Origin: JBCBDX01 sp039822005
GTDB lineage: Bacteria; Pseudomonadota; Alphaproteobacteria; Rhizobiales; Rhizobiaceae
DNA: 64,000 nt
Direction of reading: 5' to 3'
Assembly: GCA_039822005.1 (NCBI GenBank)
Contig: JBCBMZ010000010.1
Coordinates: 18,198-82,197 of the forward strand
The notes under the pieces are model-generated. The model did not search any database. It saw only the letters and a program-made list of their open reading frames with translations, and was not told the DNA's origin. Every line of letters begins with the position of its first letter. Position 1 is the first letter of the stretch. The position numbers were made by a program, and so were the translations under genes. Positions 51,232 through 59,353 of this stretch are shown piece by piece.

Positions 51232-51909
51232 ATGCTAGTCCGTATTTTCCTGCTGGTCGCGATGTCGTTCATGACCGTTTCTTCCCATGCCTGTGGCGTC
51301 GATCAGAGTGCGAATCGAAAAATGAACGCGGATGGAAAAGTTTGCCCGGAAACGTTCATCAACAGTTCCGGTCCGTCTCAAGATGAAATGCAGATCACGA
51401 TCGACCGGTCGTACCAAGCGAGGTTCGGCATTCGTGTTCCAGCTGCTTTTGACCTGATGGTCCCGTCACGTCCGGACATTATCACCAGGGTCAAATACCC
51501 AGACGAGATTACGGCTGTTTATGTACAGGTTCTGTTTGCTTCTTTTATTGGCGGCCTACTGAGCTCACTTGATGTTTATCCACTTCGGATTTCTGAGGGC
51601 AAAAGCATCACCCGTCGGCGCACCATGTCCCGTCTCTTCATCACCCAAATTTTCTCTGACTTGACCCAACGCTTTATGGAGAAGGAAATAGACGGGGTTC
51701 AAACCTATGACCTTGATGATCATGACTCGATCGTCTTGAGCGGAAGCTATCTGGATCCGCGGTCAGGGCCCGTTGCCATCCGGATTTACGGGGTTATGCC
51801 AAAGAGCAGCAAGCACGGACTGATGTTCTTTGAACGTCGCTATTTGGCCCGCGCGCCGAATGATGAAGGATTTGCCGAGACGGTCGTCAGAAGCGTCCAA
51901 TTCAAATGA
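51232..51909 (+). CDS. Exported protein of unknown function
   Basis: 225 residues with a signal peptide (about 1-20, ending SSHA before a Cys; the context is not a good lipobox). The mature protein has a helical centre (YVQVLFASFIGGLLSSLDVYP) and a C-terminal domain with LVLSG-like strands (SIVLSGSYLDPRSGPVAIRIYG) that may be a PsbP/TPM-unlike small sensor fold. I do not recognise the family. Ribosome binding site AGGAA is well placed. Monocistronic, convergent with the SRPBCC/ArsR operon. Periplasmic location is inferred. Confidence 0.6.
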   Translation: MLVRIFLLVAMSFMTVSSHACGVDQSANRKMNADGKVCPETFINSSGPSQDEMQITIDRSYQARFGIRVPAAFDLMVPSRPDIITRVKYPDEITAVYVQVLFASFIGGLLSSLDVYPLRISEGKSITRRRTMSRLFITQIFSDLTQRFMEKEIDGVQTYDLDDHDSIVLSGSYLDPRSGPVAIRIYGVMPKSSKHGLMFFERRYLARAPNDEGFAETVVRSVQFK

Positions 51910-51951
51910 CAAAGTGATGTTGTGGCCGCCATTCCCGGCACCGCTTGCCCT

Positions 51952-52413
51952 TTAAAGGAGAGTTTCCAACGTATCCAAGCTGGAACCAAAGCCTTCGGTA
52001 GCGCCCATCGCAGCGGCACCATCCCGCGCTTCTTTTGACGAATAGGTGCTGGTCAGGATCAACAATGTGCCACCATCTTTTTCCAGGAACGCCACGTCAT
52101 TTATCACCTCACCGCCGGTCCAGTCCTCATCCCATTTTTCCGAGAACTTGCTTGAATTCGGCCGGTCCATCTCCAGCCATTGACCGCGCAGTACCATTTG
52201 GCCGCCATCGGGCTGAGACCACACCAATTTCAGATCGCCGCCGACTTTGGGCTCTGAAACCACTTCAATGACCGGGTAGTCGGGGCTGGAGTACCAATTC
52301 TTCATCATCTCAGGGTCGTGGAACACATCAAAGACCCGTTCACGCGGTGCTGAAAAGAAGCGCTCGAAGCGCAGCGTGGTTTTATCCGGGGTTGTAACTT
52401 TCAAACTACTCAT
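51952..52413 (-). CDS. SRPBCC/AHSA1-family protein
   Basis: About 153 residues of the START/Bet v1-like (AHSA1) fold: RFFSAPRERVFDVFHDPEMM at the start, a central VGGDLKLVWSQPDGG and the C-terminal GTLLILTSTYSS strand before the long helix. ATG 52413 overlaps the stop of the preceding SRPBCC gene (ATGA) and is preferred to an upstream start that only reads into it. Such proteins encoded with an ArsR regulator bind hydrophobic ligands; the substrate is unknown. Confidence 0.85.
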   Translation of the reverse strand: MSSLKVTTPDKTTLRFERFFSAPRERVFDVFHDPEMMKNWYSSPDYPVIEVVSEPKVGGDLKLVWSQPDGGQMVLRGQWLEMDRPNSSKFSEKWDEDWTGGEVINDVAFLEKDGGTLLILTSTYSSKEARDGAAAMGATEGFGSSLDTLETLL

Positions 52414-52895
52414 TGCTCGCTCCCCATCGCTTTGGCGACTTCTTCCAATTGTGAAATACAGCTGTTCCAACCGGCCTCAAAACCCATCTCTTCATGTTTC
52501 TTGCGCGCTTCGATGTCGGCGTGCTGAACGTGAGCGATGTAAAGTGTCCCGCTGTCCGGTGTGTCGGTCATGGTAATTTCGGCCGTCATGAATGGTTGGT
52601 GATTGGGGCGATAACCGGCAGCGAGCGCGTCAGTAAAAACGATTCTGTGGGTCTCATGGATGTCGAGAAAACACCCTTGCGACCGGAAGTTTTCGCCGTC
52701 TGGGCCAGACATCTCGGTGTCAAAAGCGCCGCCGGGAAAAAGATCCAGCCTATGAACTTTCGTCAGCCAAGGCGCTGGCGCCCACCACTTTTCCATCAGT
52801 TCGGGCTTCGACCAAGCTTTCCAAACGTTACCTCGCGATGCTGTCAGATGACGCTCAATCATCAGATCAAGTTCGGGATTGAAGTCGTCACTCAT
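52410..52895 (-). CDS. SRPBCC/AHSA1-family protein
   Basis: 161 residues. MIERHLTASRGNVWKAWSKP and LMEKWWAPAPW are the typical start of AHSA1-type proteins, followed by GGAFDTEMSGPDGE and the end helix with EEMGFEAGWNSCISQLEEV. It overlaps the ArsR gene by eight bases and the second SRPBCC gene by four, so the three form one coupled operon. Ligand unknown; ArsR-SRPBCC operons of this layout are common in alphaproteobacteria. Confidence 0.88.
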   Translation of the reverse strand: MSDDFNPELDLMIERHLTASRGNVWKAWSKPELMEKWWAPAPWLTKVHRLDLFPGGAFDTEMSGPDGENFRSQGCFLDIHETHRIVFTDALAAGYRPNHQPFMTAEITMTDTPDSGTLYIAHVQHADIEARKKHEEMGFEAGWNSCISQLEEVAKAMGSEQ

Positions 52896-53250
52896 TTCCT
52901 GCTTCCCCGTTGCTGGTTATATCAAGTGAGGCAACGAGCGCGTCGAGGCGATCAAATCGCGCTTCCCAGTCTTGCCGTTGCTTTTCGAGCCACTTTTGTG
53001 CGTGCGATAGCGTTCGGGCTTCAATGTTGACCATCCGCACGCGCCCCTTTTTGCGCGTGGAAATCAACCCCGCATTCTCCAAGACCTTCAGATGCTGAGT
53101 GAATGAGGGCAGAGCCATATTGTGTGGTTCATGAAGAGCTGACACGCTGGCCTCATCTTGCTTGACAAGTGTTTGGACGATTGCCCGGCGTGTCGGGTCG
53201 GACAGGGCGGCAAAAAGCTGATCAAGATCGGTGTCATTTTGGTTAGGCAT
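52888..53250 (-). CDS. ArsR-family transcriptional regulator
   Basis: About 120 residues with a winged helix: LFAALSDPTRRAIVQTLVKQ, then MALPSFTQHLKVLENAGLIS (recognition helix) and the RKKGRVRMVNIE wing. No metal-binding Cys box is seen, so it is not a metal sensor; regulators of this subtype head SRPBCC operons. ATG 53250 gives the normal N-terminus; a start five codons upstream is possible. A perfect palindrome spans the start codon, pointing to autorepression. Confidence 0.9.
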   Translation of the reverse strand: MPNQNDTDLDQLFAALSDPTRRAIVQTLVKQDEASVSALHEPHNMALPSFTQHLKVLENAGLISTRKKGRVRMVNIEARTLSHAQKWLEKQRQDWEARFDRLDALVASLDITSNGEAGNE

Positions 53251-53259
53251 GTACCTAAC
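53242..53259. promoter_or_regulatory. Palindrome across the ArsR start codon
   Basis: GTTAGG and CCTAAC arms (6 bp, perfect) separated by six bases that include the ArsR ATG; a related imperfect copy lies about 45 bases upstream (near 53290). Likely operator for autoregulation. Confidence 0.5.
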
Positions 53260-53298
53260 TATCATGGTAGGCAGCGTTGTGCAAGATGGTTAGGCGTT

Positions 53299-54567
53299 TC
53301 ACCAACTATTTGCCGAGAGGCGCTTGTTCGCACCAACAGCCAGGACGGTGGCGATTGCGCTTGCCAGCGCGCCCAGTACAAACCACGCTCCGGGCAAATT
53401 AAACAGCGGGTTTTGCGAAGAAACGTGCGCTAGCAATAGCGATGCGCTGAACGGCCCGACAATTACCGCGACTGCGTTTATCGATTGGAGCGCACCTTGC
53501 AATTGTCCCTGGCGATCGGTTTCGACAGTTTTGGAGCAGATCGCGGTCAGGGCAGGGACGCCAAGGCCGTTGCCCAATGCATAAAGCGCCACGAGTGGAT
53601 AAACCATCCAGCCTTGTTCGGCGATTGCTGTTGCAAGAAACGCCAGACAGCCCAGCATAAAGCCAAAGATCACGGTGCGCCATTCTCCGAGAGATTTGAC
53701 GACCGGTCCGACGAGAAACCCTTGAACGACGAAGTAGGCCACGCCGACAAACGCAAGCGACCAGGCCGCTTCCCGGATTCCCCATCCGAAACGGAAGTCT
53801 GTGTACAGTACCCATACACTTTCCAGGCCGCGCTGTGCTGTTGCGGTTATCAAGAGGCCGATGAGCAGGGGCGTTAGCGCTGGAAAGCTGCCCAGCCGTG
53901 TCAGTGCGACGAACGGGTTGGCGTCTTTTGCCACCAGTTGGCGTCTACGCTCGCCGGGCAGGCTTTCGGGTAAAGTGAAGTAGCCGAATATCACGTTGAC
54001 CAATGTGAGCACGCCAGCGGCGTAAAAAGGATAGTGGATGTTAATGGCACCGAGCCAGCCGCCGATGAGTGGCCCCAGAATAAACCCGGCGCCAAAAGCG
54101 GCGCCGATCAGCCCAAAATTTCGGGCGCGGTTTTCCGGTGTTGAAATGTCGGCGGCATAGGCGTTGGCGGTCGTAATCGTTGCGGCAAATATCCCGCCGA
54201 AAAAGCGCACAACGGCCAACCAGAAAAACGTCGGCGCAAAGGCGGTCAGCACATAATCGGCGCCCAGGCCGGCCAAACAGACCAGCATGACCGGTCGACG
54301 GCCGAAGCGGTCTGACAATGAACCTATCAGTGGTGAAAACAAAAACTGCGAGATCGCAAAGATTGAGCCGATGATGGCATAAACTGCCGCGGCTTGGCTG
54401 ACCGAGCCGTTGCCCATCTCCTGCACCAGTTTGGGCAGGATGGGCCATGCTAATCCGACACCCATCATATTGAGCGTTACGGTGATCAAGATAAAGGTCA
54501 GGGCGCCTGTCTTGGCTTCGGCTTTGGGGTCAGCGCTTTTTCCGCCATCCGGATGTTGGCCATCCAT
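53299..54567 (-). CDS. TCR/Tet-type MFS transporter
   Basis: 422 residues with twelve predicted membrane helices. MFS motif A is SPLIGSLSDRFGRRPVML, and the GFILGPLIGGWLG motif C segment marks a drug:H+ antiporter of the TetA-like group. The hydrophilic N-terminus (about 22 residues) is Lys/Asp-rich. It follows gpt by six bases and is probably co-transcribed with it. The exported compound is unknown; a purine-related or drug efflux role would be guesswork. Confidence 0.88.
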   Translation of the reverse strand: MDGQHPDGGKSADPKAEAKTGALTFILITVTLNMMGVGLAWPILPKLVQEMGNGSVSQAAAVYAIIGSIFAISQFLFSPLIGSLSDRFGRRPVMLVCLAGLGADYVLTAFAPTFFWLAVVRFFGGIFAATITTANAYAADISTPENRARNFGLIGAAFGAGFILGPLIGGWLGAINIHYPFYAAGVLTLVNVIFGYFTLPESLPGERRRQLVAKDANPFVALTRLGSFPALTPLLIGLLITATAQRGLESVWVLYTDFRFGWGIREAAWSLAFVGVAYFVVQGFLVGPVVKSLGEWRTVIFGFMLGCLAFLATAIAEQGWMVYPLVALYALGNGLGVPALTAICSKTVETDRQGQLQGALQSINAVAVIVGPFSASLLLAHVSSQNPLFNLPGAWFVLGALASAIATVLAVGANKRLSANSW

Positions 54568-54573
54568 CGGGCT

Positions 54574-55065
54574 TTAACCCTTGCCGATAATCGGTTCCTG
54601 ATAGGTAAATCCCATATCCCAGGGAAAGAAAATCCACGTGTCCTGGCTCACCTCGGTGATAAATGTGTCGACCATCGGTACGCCCTTTGGCTTGGCATAG
54701 ACCGTGGCAAAATGGGCCTTGGGCATCATCGCGCGCACCACCTCGGCGGTTTTTCCCGTGTCGGTCAGATCGTCAATGATGAGAACATCATCGCCACCAT
54801 TCTCCAGGAGCGACGGCGAGATCTCTTTTAAAACCTTGAGTTCGCCTTGCGTGTCATAATCATGGTAGCTGGCCACGCAAACGGTCTCGATAATCCGGAT
54901 TTCCAGTTCGCGCGCAATGATGGCGGCGGGAACCAGGCCGCCGCGCGCGATCGTCACGATGGCTTTCCATTGCTTGCCAGCATTGCCGATGCGCCAGGAC
55001 AGTGCTCGCGCATCGCGGTGAAACTGGTCCCAGGACACAGGGAAAGCTTTTTCGGGAAGTGACAT
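54574..55065 (-). CDS. gpt: Xanthine phosphoribosyltransferase
   Basis: 163-residue type I phosphoribosyltransferase that converts xanthine/guanine and PRPP to nucleotides (purine salvage). The PRPP loop is VLIIDDLTDTGKT (about residues 94-106), the N-terminal IARGGLVPAAIIAREL matches the substrate-pocket region, and the C-terminal WIFFPWDMGF is characteristic of Gpt. Cytoplasmic or membrane-associated. It sits between a cinA-like gene (87 bases upstream) and the MFS transporter. Confidence 0.93.
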   Translation of the reverse strand: MSLPEKAFPVSWDQFHRDARALSWRIGNAGKQWKAIVTIARGGLVPAAIIARELEIRIIETVCVASYHDYDTQGELKVLKEISPSLLENGGDDVLIIDDLTDTGKTAEVVRAMMPKAHFATVYAKPKGVPMVDTFITEVSQDTWIFFPWDMGFTYQEPIIGKG

Positions 55066-55152
55066 GGCAGGCCGCCTACTGGTTTATCTCTATTGCGATC
55101 CGCATATTGATTTCCGGCGAGCGGCACAAGAGTTCGGCTTTACGATCCCGGT

Positions 55153-55911
55153 TTAGGTGCGAGCGGTTTGTTTGAGTAGCTCGACCATTTTTTCCACCGC
55201 ATCGGCCGCAGCATCAAGTGCTGCCTGATCGGCAGAACGGATGATGATCTCGGTCCAGAATGCCCCTTCTTCAAATGCCGGATAGGAACCGATTACCACA
55301 TCGGCATGTGTGTTTTGAATCTCGGCGAGCGGGGCTGAAATTGAGCCTTCGCCAAACGGACAATGGACAGAACGGGATATCAACTTGCGACCGGTCCGTA
55401 GCGCGGGCACGACATTGTCAAGCATCGCCTGAAAAATGGCCGGTACGCCCGCCATGACGTGCACATTCCCGACAACGAAGCCGGGAGCCCTGGATATCGG
55501 ATTGTCGATCATCGCTGCACCCTCCGGTAGGCGCGCCATGCGCCGCCGCGCTGCGGTGAACACTTGTTTGCGCACCTGATAATGCGCGGCCATGACCTTT
55601 ACCGCTTGTTCGTTTTCCTCCACCGGCAAGCCGAAAGCGGCCCCAATAGCATCGGCGGTAATGTCGTCATGTGTCGGGCCGATGCCGCCTGAGGTGAAAA
55701 TATAGGTATACTGCTTCCGCATCGCGTTGACCGTCTCGACGATCACATCCTGGTCATCGGCGATCATGCGCACTTCGCGCAAGTCAATACCGATGGCCGT
55801 CATCACGCAAGCCAAATGGTGAGCGTTGGAATCGCGGGTGCGCCCGGACAAGATTTCATCACCAATGACGATCATGCCCGCGGTCACAATTTGGGTATTG
55901 TCGCTGTCCAT
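55153..55911 (-). CDS. CinA-like molybdopterin-binding domain protein
   Basis: 252 residues, only the N-terminal MoCF/CinA domain: MIVIGDEILSGRTRDSNA at the start and FTSGGIGPTHDDITADAIG near residue 70. The C-terminal NMN-deamidase domain of full CinA is missing, as is usual for the alphaproteobacterial short form annotated 'competence/damage-inducible protein A'. In longer CinA this half hydrolyses ADP-ribose. Located upstream of gpt; a tRNA gene is on the other side. Confidence 0.88.
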   Translation of the reverse strand: MDSDNTQIVTAGMIVIGDEILSGRTRDSNAHHLACVMTAIGIDLREVRMIADDQDVIVETVNAMRKQYTYIFTSGGIGPTHDDITADAIGAAFGLPVEENEQAVKVMAAHYQVRKQVFTAARRRMARLPEGAAMIDNPISRAPGFVVGNVHVMAGVPAIFQAMLDNVVPALRTGRKLISRSVHCPFGEGSISAPLAEIQNTHADVVIGSYPAFEEGAFWTEIIIRSADQAALDAAADAVEKMVELLKQTART

Positions 55912-56035
55912 ACGTCCCCCTATGGCATACGAATCGGCAAGTTCAAATCCCGGACTGTTTGTGGATTGACCATGTCAGGAACGTGGCACGGCGCTTGCAA
56001 AGCGCGAAAGCCTTCGCTAGCGCTTCATCAAGGTA

Positions 56036-56121
56036 GCCCCCTTGGCGGAATTGGTAGACGCAAGGGACTTAAAATCCCTCGGCTTTTAGCCGTGCCGGTT
56101 CGACTCCGGCAGGGGGCACCA
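56036..56121 (+). tRNA. tRNA-Leu (UAA)
   Basis: Acceptor arms GCCCCCT (56036-56042) and AGGGGGC (56111-56117) pair fully, followed by A and an encoded CCA. The anticodon stem is AGGGA/TCCCT with loop CTTAAAA, so the anticodon is TAA at 56070-56072. A long variable arm fits a class II tRNA. The integrase gene starts 90 bases beyond its 3' end, so its 3' part is the likely attachment site. Confidence 0.95.
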
Positions 56122-56160
56122 AAAAAATCAATGAGTTAGCGCTACTCTTGATTTTGCACT

Positions 56161-56207
56161 ACACCTGAATCATACTTACACATGTGTTGCACAGTTTACA
56201 CAGGTGT
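56161..56207. promoter_or_regulatory. Nested palindromes before the integrase gene
   Basis: Outer arms ACACCTG (56161-56167) and CAGGTGT (56201-56207) surround a 10-bp palindrome ACACATGTGT (56178-56187); the two centres nearly coincide. The right arm also supplies the AGGTG before the integrase ATG. Possible operator or integrase/excisionase arm sites. Confidence 0.4.
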
Positions 56208-56210
56208 CCG

Positions 56211-57347
56211 ATGCCATCTGACAAAGTCACGATTCTGGGCGGAAAAGTTCACATCTACCGACGTGAAAACAGCTCTTTTTGGCAATGCTCGACGTTTATG
56301 GCCGGTAAAAACCGCCGCACATCAACAAAAGAAACCAGTCTTTCACAGGCAAAACTGTTTGCAGAAGACTGGTATCTAGAACTTGTTGGGAAGAAACAAA
56401 GCGGCACCCTGATTGAAGGGTCCTTGTTCAAGGCCGTCGCCGCACAGTTTCTGAACGAATTTCGCGTTTTGACCGACGGTGCGCGCAATAAACAATATGT
56501 TGCGGGACACGAGCGCCGTGTTCGCCTCTACCTAAATCCATATTTTGGCACCACGCCCATTGCGTCGGTCACCTCCGGAATGGTGCAGGACTATCGCGTG
56601 CATCGCCTACAAGGCTTTGAATCGCCTCCATCCCGCTCAACGCTGCATCAAGAAATGGTAGTGTTGCGGCAAATCTTGAAGGTGGCTTTGCGCCGGGGGT
56701 GGATTACATCGTTGCCAGATATGTCTCTTGCCTATCGCGCATCGTCAAAAATCAGTCACCGAGCGTGGTTTTCACCGGAAGAGTACAAGCGGCTTTACAC
56801 ACATACGCGGCAGCGCGCGAAATCGGCCCTTGGCACCAAAAACAAGCGTGCCGCAGAGCAGCTTCATGACAAGGTGCTATTTATGGCCAATACAGGCTTG
56901 CGACCCGACGAAGTCAAGAAATTGGAGTATCGCGATGTCGAATTTATCAACGAAGACGACAGTGACCTCCTGCTGATTTCGGTTAGGGGCAAGCGCGGTG
57001 TTGGTTACTGCAAATCGATGCCAGGAGCGGTCTTTCCCTATAAGCGTCTCTTAGAACGCAACCAACCACAGCACGATGATCTCGTTTTTCCGACGAGCGA
57101 CCACAAAGCCTTCAGTCGCGTTCTTGAAGAGCTTGAACTCAAAACCGATCGCAATGGCAACCAACGAACGTGGTATTCGCTCCGACACAGCTACATCTCT
57201 TTTCGCCTGCTAGAAGGCGCAGATATCTATCAAGTCGCAAAAAATTGTCGGACATCAGTTGAAATGATTGAAAAGCACTATGCGGTGCATCTGCAAAACG
57301 CGATCGACGCGTCGGCGATCAATGTCAGAAAGACCGGCAAAAAGTAA
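56211..57347 (+). CDS. Tyrosine-type site-specific integrase
   Basis: About 378 residues. A basic SAM-like/arm domain occupies the first 160, then the catalytic domain: the first Arg in ANTGLRPDEVKKLEYRDV, the Lys-containing beta-hairpin in SVRGKRGVG, the HxxR-equivalent YSLRHSYISFRL, and the nucleophilic Tyr in IEKHYAVHL. All catalytic residues appear intact. ATG 56211 is preferred to GTG 56184. Its position just after tRNA-Leu is classic for an integrated element that uses the tRNA 3' end as attB. Confidence 0.92.
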   Translation: MPSDKVTILGGKVHIYRRENSSFWQCSTFMAGKNRRTSTKETSLSQAKLFAEDWYLELVGKKQSGTLIEGSLFKAVAAQFLNEFRVLTDGARNKQYVAGHERRVRLYLNPYFGTTPIASVTSGMVQDYRVHRLQGFESPPSRSTLHQEMVVLRQILKVALRRGWITSLPDMSLAYRASSKISHRAWFSPEEYKRLYTHTRQRAKSALGTKNKRAAEQLHDKVLFMANTGLRPDEVKKLEYRDVEFINEDDSDLLLISVRGKRGVGYCKSMPGAVFPYKRLLERNQPQHDDLVFPTSDHKAFSRVLEELELKTDRNGNQRTWYSLRHSYISFRLLEGADIYQVAKNCRTSVEMIEKHYAVHLQNAIDASAINVRKTGKK

Positions 57348-57439
57348 CCGCTGTTTAAACCCTTGGCTTTTAAGCCGGTCGGCTAACTGAGTTTATTTCA
57401 GCATATCTATTCTTAAATGTGTATTCTTATATAGAAGGA

Positions 57440-57502
57440 AGTGCCAATTTGGCGCTCCAACAACGCCACTGTGGCATCTCCACAAGTGCCAATTTGGCAC
57501 TT
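57440..57502. repeat. Three palindromes at 22-23 bp spacing
   Basis: Palindromes centred at 57448 (AGTGCCAA-T-TTGGCGCT), 57470 (GCCAC-T-GTGGC) and 57493 (AAGTGCCAA-T-TTGGCACTT, perfect 9-bp arms) lie in the spacer between the integrase and the HTH gene, which converge here. The regular two-helical-turn spacing looks like iterons or a multi-site operator rather than a terminator. Confidence 0.55.
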
Positions 57503-57527
57503 CAGTGAATGCCATCGACGGTTTTAT

Positions 57528-57878
57528 CTAGGGGGATTTCTTTCGCGCTGTGAGGTTCAACTCGTATAGATTAGACTTACCAAGACCACGCCGCTGAACA
57601 TTGAGGAAATCGGCTTCTTCGAGCTCTTTAATCCAACGCACAACGCTACGCTTCCCCACGCCCATATCGCTTGCCAGGGTCTCTTGGCCGGGAAAGCAGT
57701 AGTCATCCTGCCAGGCATATTTGAGCAGCATGGCATAGGTCAGCTTGGCCCCGACGCTGACTTTCTCGCTGACCAAGATGAAGTTTGGCACCTGGGTAAA
57801 ACCGCCTCCTGTCGAGATGATGTCACCGCCTTTAAGGACGATGTTTCGGTCTTTGAGTAGAGCTCCGATGTTTTCCAT
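57528..57878 (-). CDS. Helix-turn-helix protein, element-encoded
   Basis: 116 residues of the HTH_36 replication-initiator-like type: YAMLLKYAWQDDYCFPGQETLASDMG leads into MGVGKRSVVRWIKELEEADFLNVQRRG, a winged-helix recognition unit. Proteins of this kind occur in alphaproteobacterial integrative elements and plasmids next to MerR-like genes. It is the second gene of a minus-strand pair, nine bases after its partner, and ends close to the iterated palindromes it may bind. Confidence 0.75.
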   Translation of the reverse strand: MENIGALLKDRNIVLKGGDIISTGGGFTQVPNFILVSEKVSVGAKLTYAMLLKYAWQDDYCFPGQETLASDMGVGKRSVVRWIKELEEADFLNVQRRGLGKSNLYELNLTARKKSP

Positions 57879-57887
57879 ATGGAGCCA

Positions 57888-58586
57888 TTATATCACTCCA
57901 AAAGGTGGATTGCTTGCATGCTCATCCACATCGAGCTGCTGCTGTCTTGGGTCGGGCATAGACGCAGCCAAGTGCGCTTGATCGATACTCTCTGAGGCCA
58001 CTGGCGGCTTCAAGAATGAGTGATCTGGTCTACCGCCCAATCTGTGCAACTGCGTTTCAAGATGCCCGATATATCGGCTTTGCCCAAGCAGTTCGTTCCT
58101 TCCCTCTTCATTCTGTTTTGACAGAAACTCGACGTGTCTGTCGCGAACGGCCTTGTCGATCTCCAAGGATCGGACTTTCCCTTCAAGTTCCGCAATACGA
58201 TCTGCACTTGCGTTATTATCACCAAAGACCGGTTCGCTCTTTTCCGAACCCGTACGCACACGTTCAGACATGTTCGCAGCTGTGCGAACAGGTACGTCCG
58301 CCGTACGAACCAGTTCAAGCTGGTTCACCGCAGTTCGAACCGGTTCAGCGTGACGCTGAAACTCTAGTTCATTGCGGATTTTGACCAGCAGGGAAGCCTT
58401 CTCAACCATCCATCGTTCGCCAGTCGGCGTCGTTTGCTTCTGGCTTTCAACATGTTCCTGACGGCACCACGAGCGGATGGTCTTCTTTGTCCGGTTGAGC
58501 TCACTTTGTTGGCAAAGCAGAAAAGCCTCATCGACCGTAAGCCAGGTTCGCGCCTGATCTCGATCTACGCCATTGAATTCATTCAT
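57888..58586 (-). CDS. MerR-like DNA-binding protein with repeat linker
   Basis: 232 residues. The N-terminal 70 look like an excisionase/MerR-type winged helix (WLTVDEAFLLCQQSELNRTKK and TIRSWCRQEHVE). The middle (about 80-115) is an unusual linker repeating Val-Arg-Thr five times. A coiled coil (about 128-175: IAELEGKVRSLEIDKAVRD) and a Pro/Gln-rich tail follow. This architecture is typical of genes beside tRNA-integrated elements in alphaproteobacteria. The DNA of the linker is itself repetitive, with many CGAAC/GTTCG units. Possibly replication or excision control; unproven. Confidence 0.65.
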   Translation of the reverse strand: MNEFNGVDRDQARTWLTVDEAFLLCQQSELNRTKKTIRSWCRQEHVESQKQTTPTGERWMVEKASLLVKIRNELEFQRHAEPVRTAVNQLELVRTADVPVRTAANMSERVRTGSEKSEPVFGDNNASADRIAELEGKVRSLEIDKAVRDRHVEFLSKQNEEGRNELLGQSRYIGHLETQLHRLGGRPDHSFLKPPVASESIDQAHLAASMPDPRQQQLDVDEHASNPPFGVI

Positions 58587-58957
58587 AGCTCAATCGTAGC
58601 AGGGCAGACTAAGAACGCACGCAAACTTGTCCACACAGGCACGAACGGCCCTTAACGGACATCCGCTGCCAAAGGTATGAATGTCCGCTTCGAGCCCTCA
58701 CCGGACCTCTCGATTTTGCGCTGAGCGCGCTCGCAACACAGAATTTTCTGCACAGGCGAAAATTTATGCGCCGCCACGCGGCGGCGACTTCGGTCATTCG
58801 TGAATCGCGCAGCAATTTTGAAGGGGGGAATTTACAGGTCGCGGGACAAAAGTGAGTTTTTGATGCGGCTACGCCAAGGTCGGCTCGCGAAGAACCAAAG
58901 CAACTTGCAGAAAACTGAGACCAATCTAAATTTGGCTCTCAATCGTTGGAGTGCGTC
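58587..58957. other. Spacer in the element
   Basis: 371 bases with no supported gene. It includes a stretch around 58650-58720 (GGACATCCGCTGCC...TGAATGTCCGC) of the kind found scattered between genes in marine alphaproteobacteria, and a GC-rich GCCGCC/GGCGGC hairpin near 58770-58790. No RNA gene recognised. Confidence 0.35.
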
Positions 58958-59353
58958 GTGATCTTAGAAGCGGAAAAACAAGAGCCATCGAACGTTTCAG
59001 ATTTTGGCAGGGTTGAAACAACTCTTCGAAAACTAAAGAGCTATGGACCTTCGTCATTTGCTTCACTTACGTCAGTAGATGGAAGCTACGTTCAGGTCGC
59101 GGGGGGACGGGTGACGTGTATTCTTGAATACAGGGCTACCAATTCAAACGCATTATCAAGAGCTTATTTAGCTGAAAAGAGAAGCCCCTTCGAGGGTATT
59201 CAAACGCTGGTTTGCGGCGCGGGGCACATCAAAATGATGCCGGATGAAATCCTGTTCATAGATGACGTTATTCCTGTGTTTGAAGCGTTTTACATGGGAG
59301 CAAGTTTTCCTGAAGTCGTCCTTTGGCGTGAAGTACTAAGTGTCGAGGACTAG
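58958..59353 (+). CDS. Unknown protein, possibly immunity-like
   Basis: 131 residues from GTG 58958, which has GGAG seven bases upstream; the TTG at 58946 overlaps that site. It has an ordered alpha/beta look: LRKLKSYGPSSFASL, SYVQVAGGRVTCILEYRATN, then DEILFIDDVIPVFEAFYMG and a conserved-looking WREVLS end. I do not recognise the family; the size and the central GGRVTCILEY strand recall small immunity proteins of polymorphic toxin systems, but no toxin is adjacent. Alone in the element, so accessory. Confidence 0.55.
   Translation: MILEAEKQEPSNVSDFGRVETTLRKLKSYGPSSFASLTSVDGSYVQVAGGRVTCILEYRATNSNALSRAYLAEKRSPFEGIQTLVCGAGHIKMMPDEILFIDDVIPVFEAFYMGASFPEVVLWREVLSVED

Noticed and set aside
57440..57502. 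CRISPR-like repeat array
   Set aside because: Only three short palindromes of unequal sequence, no spacers of array length and no cas genes.
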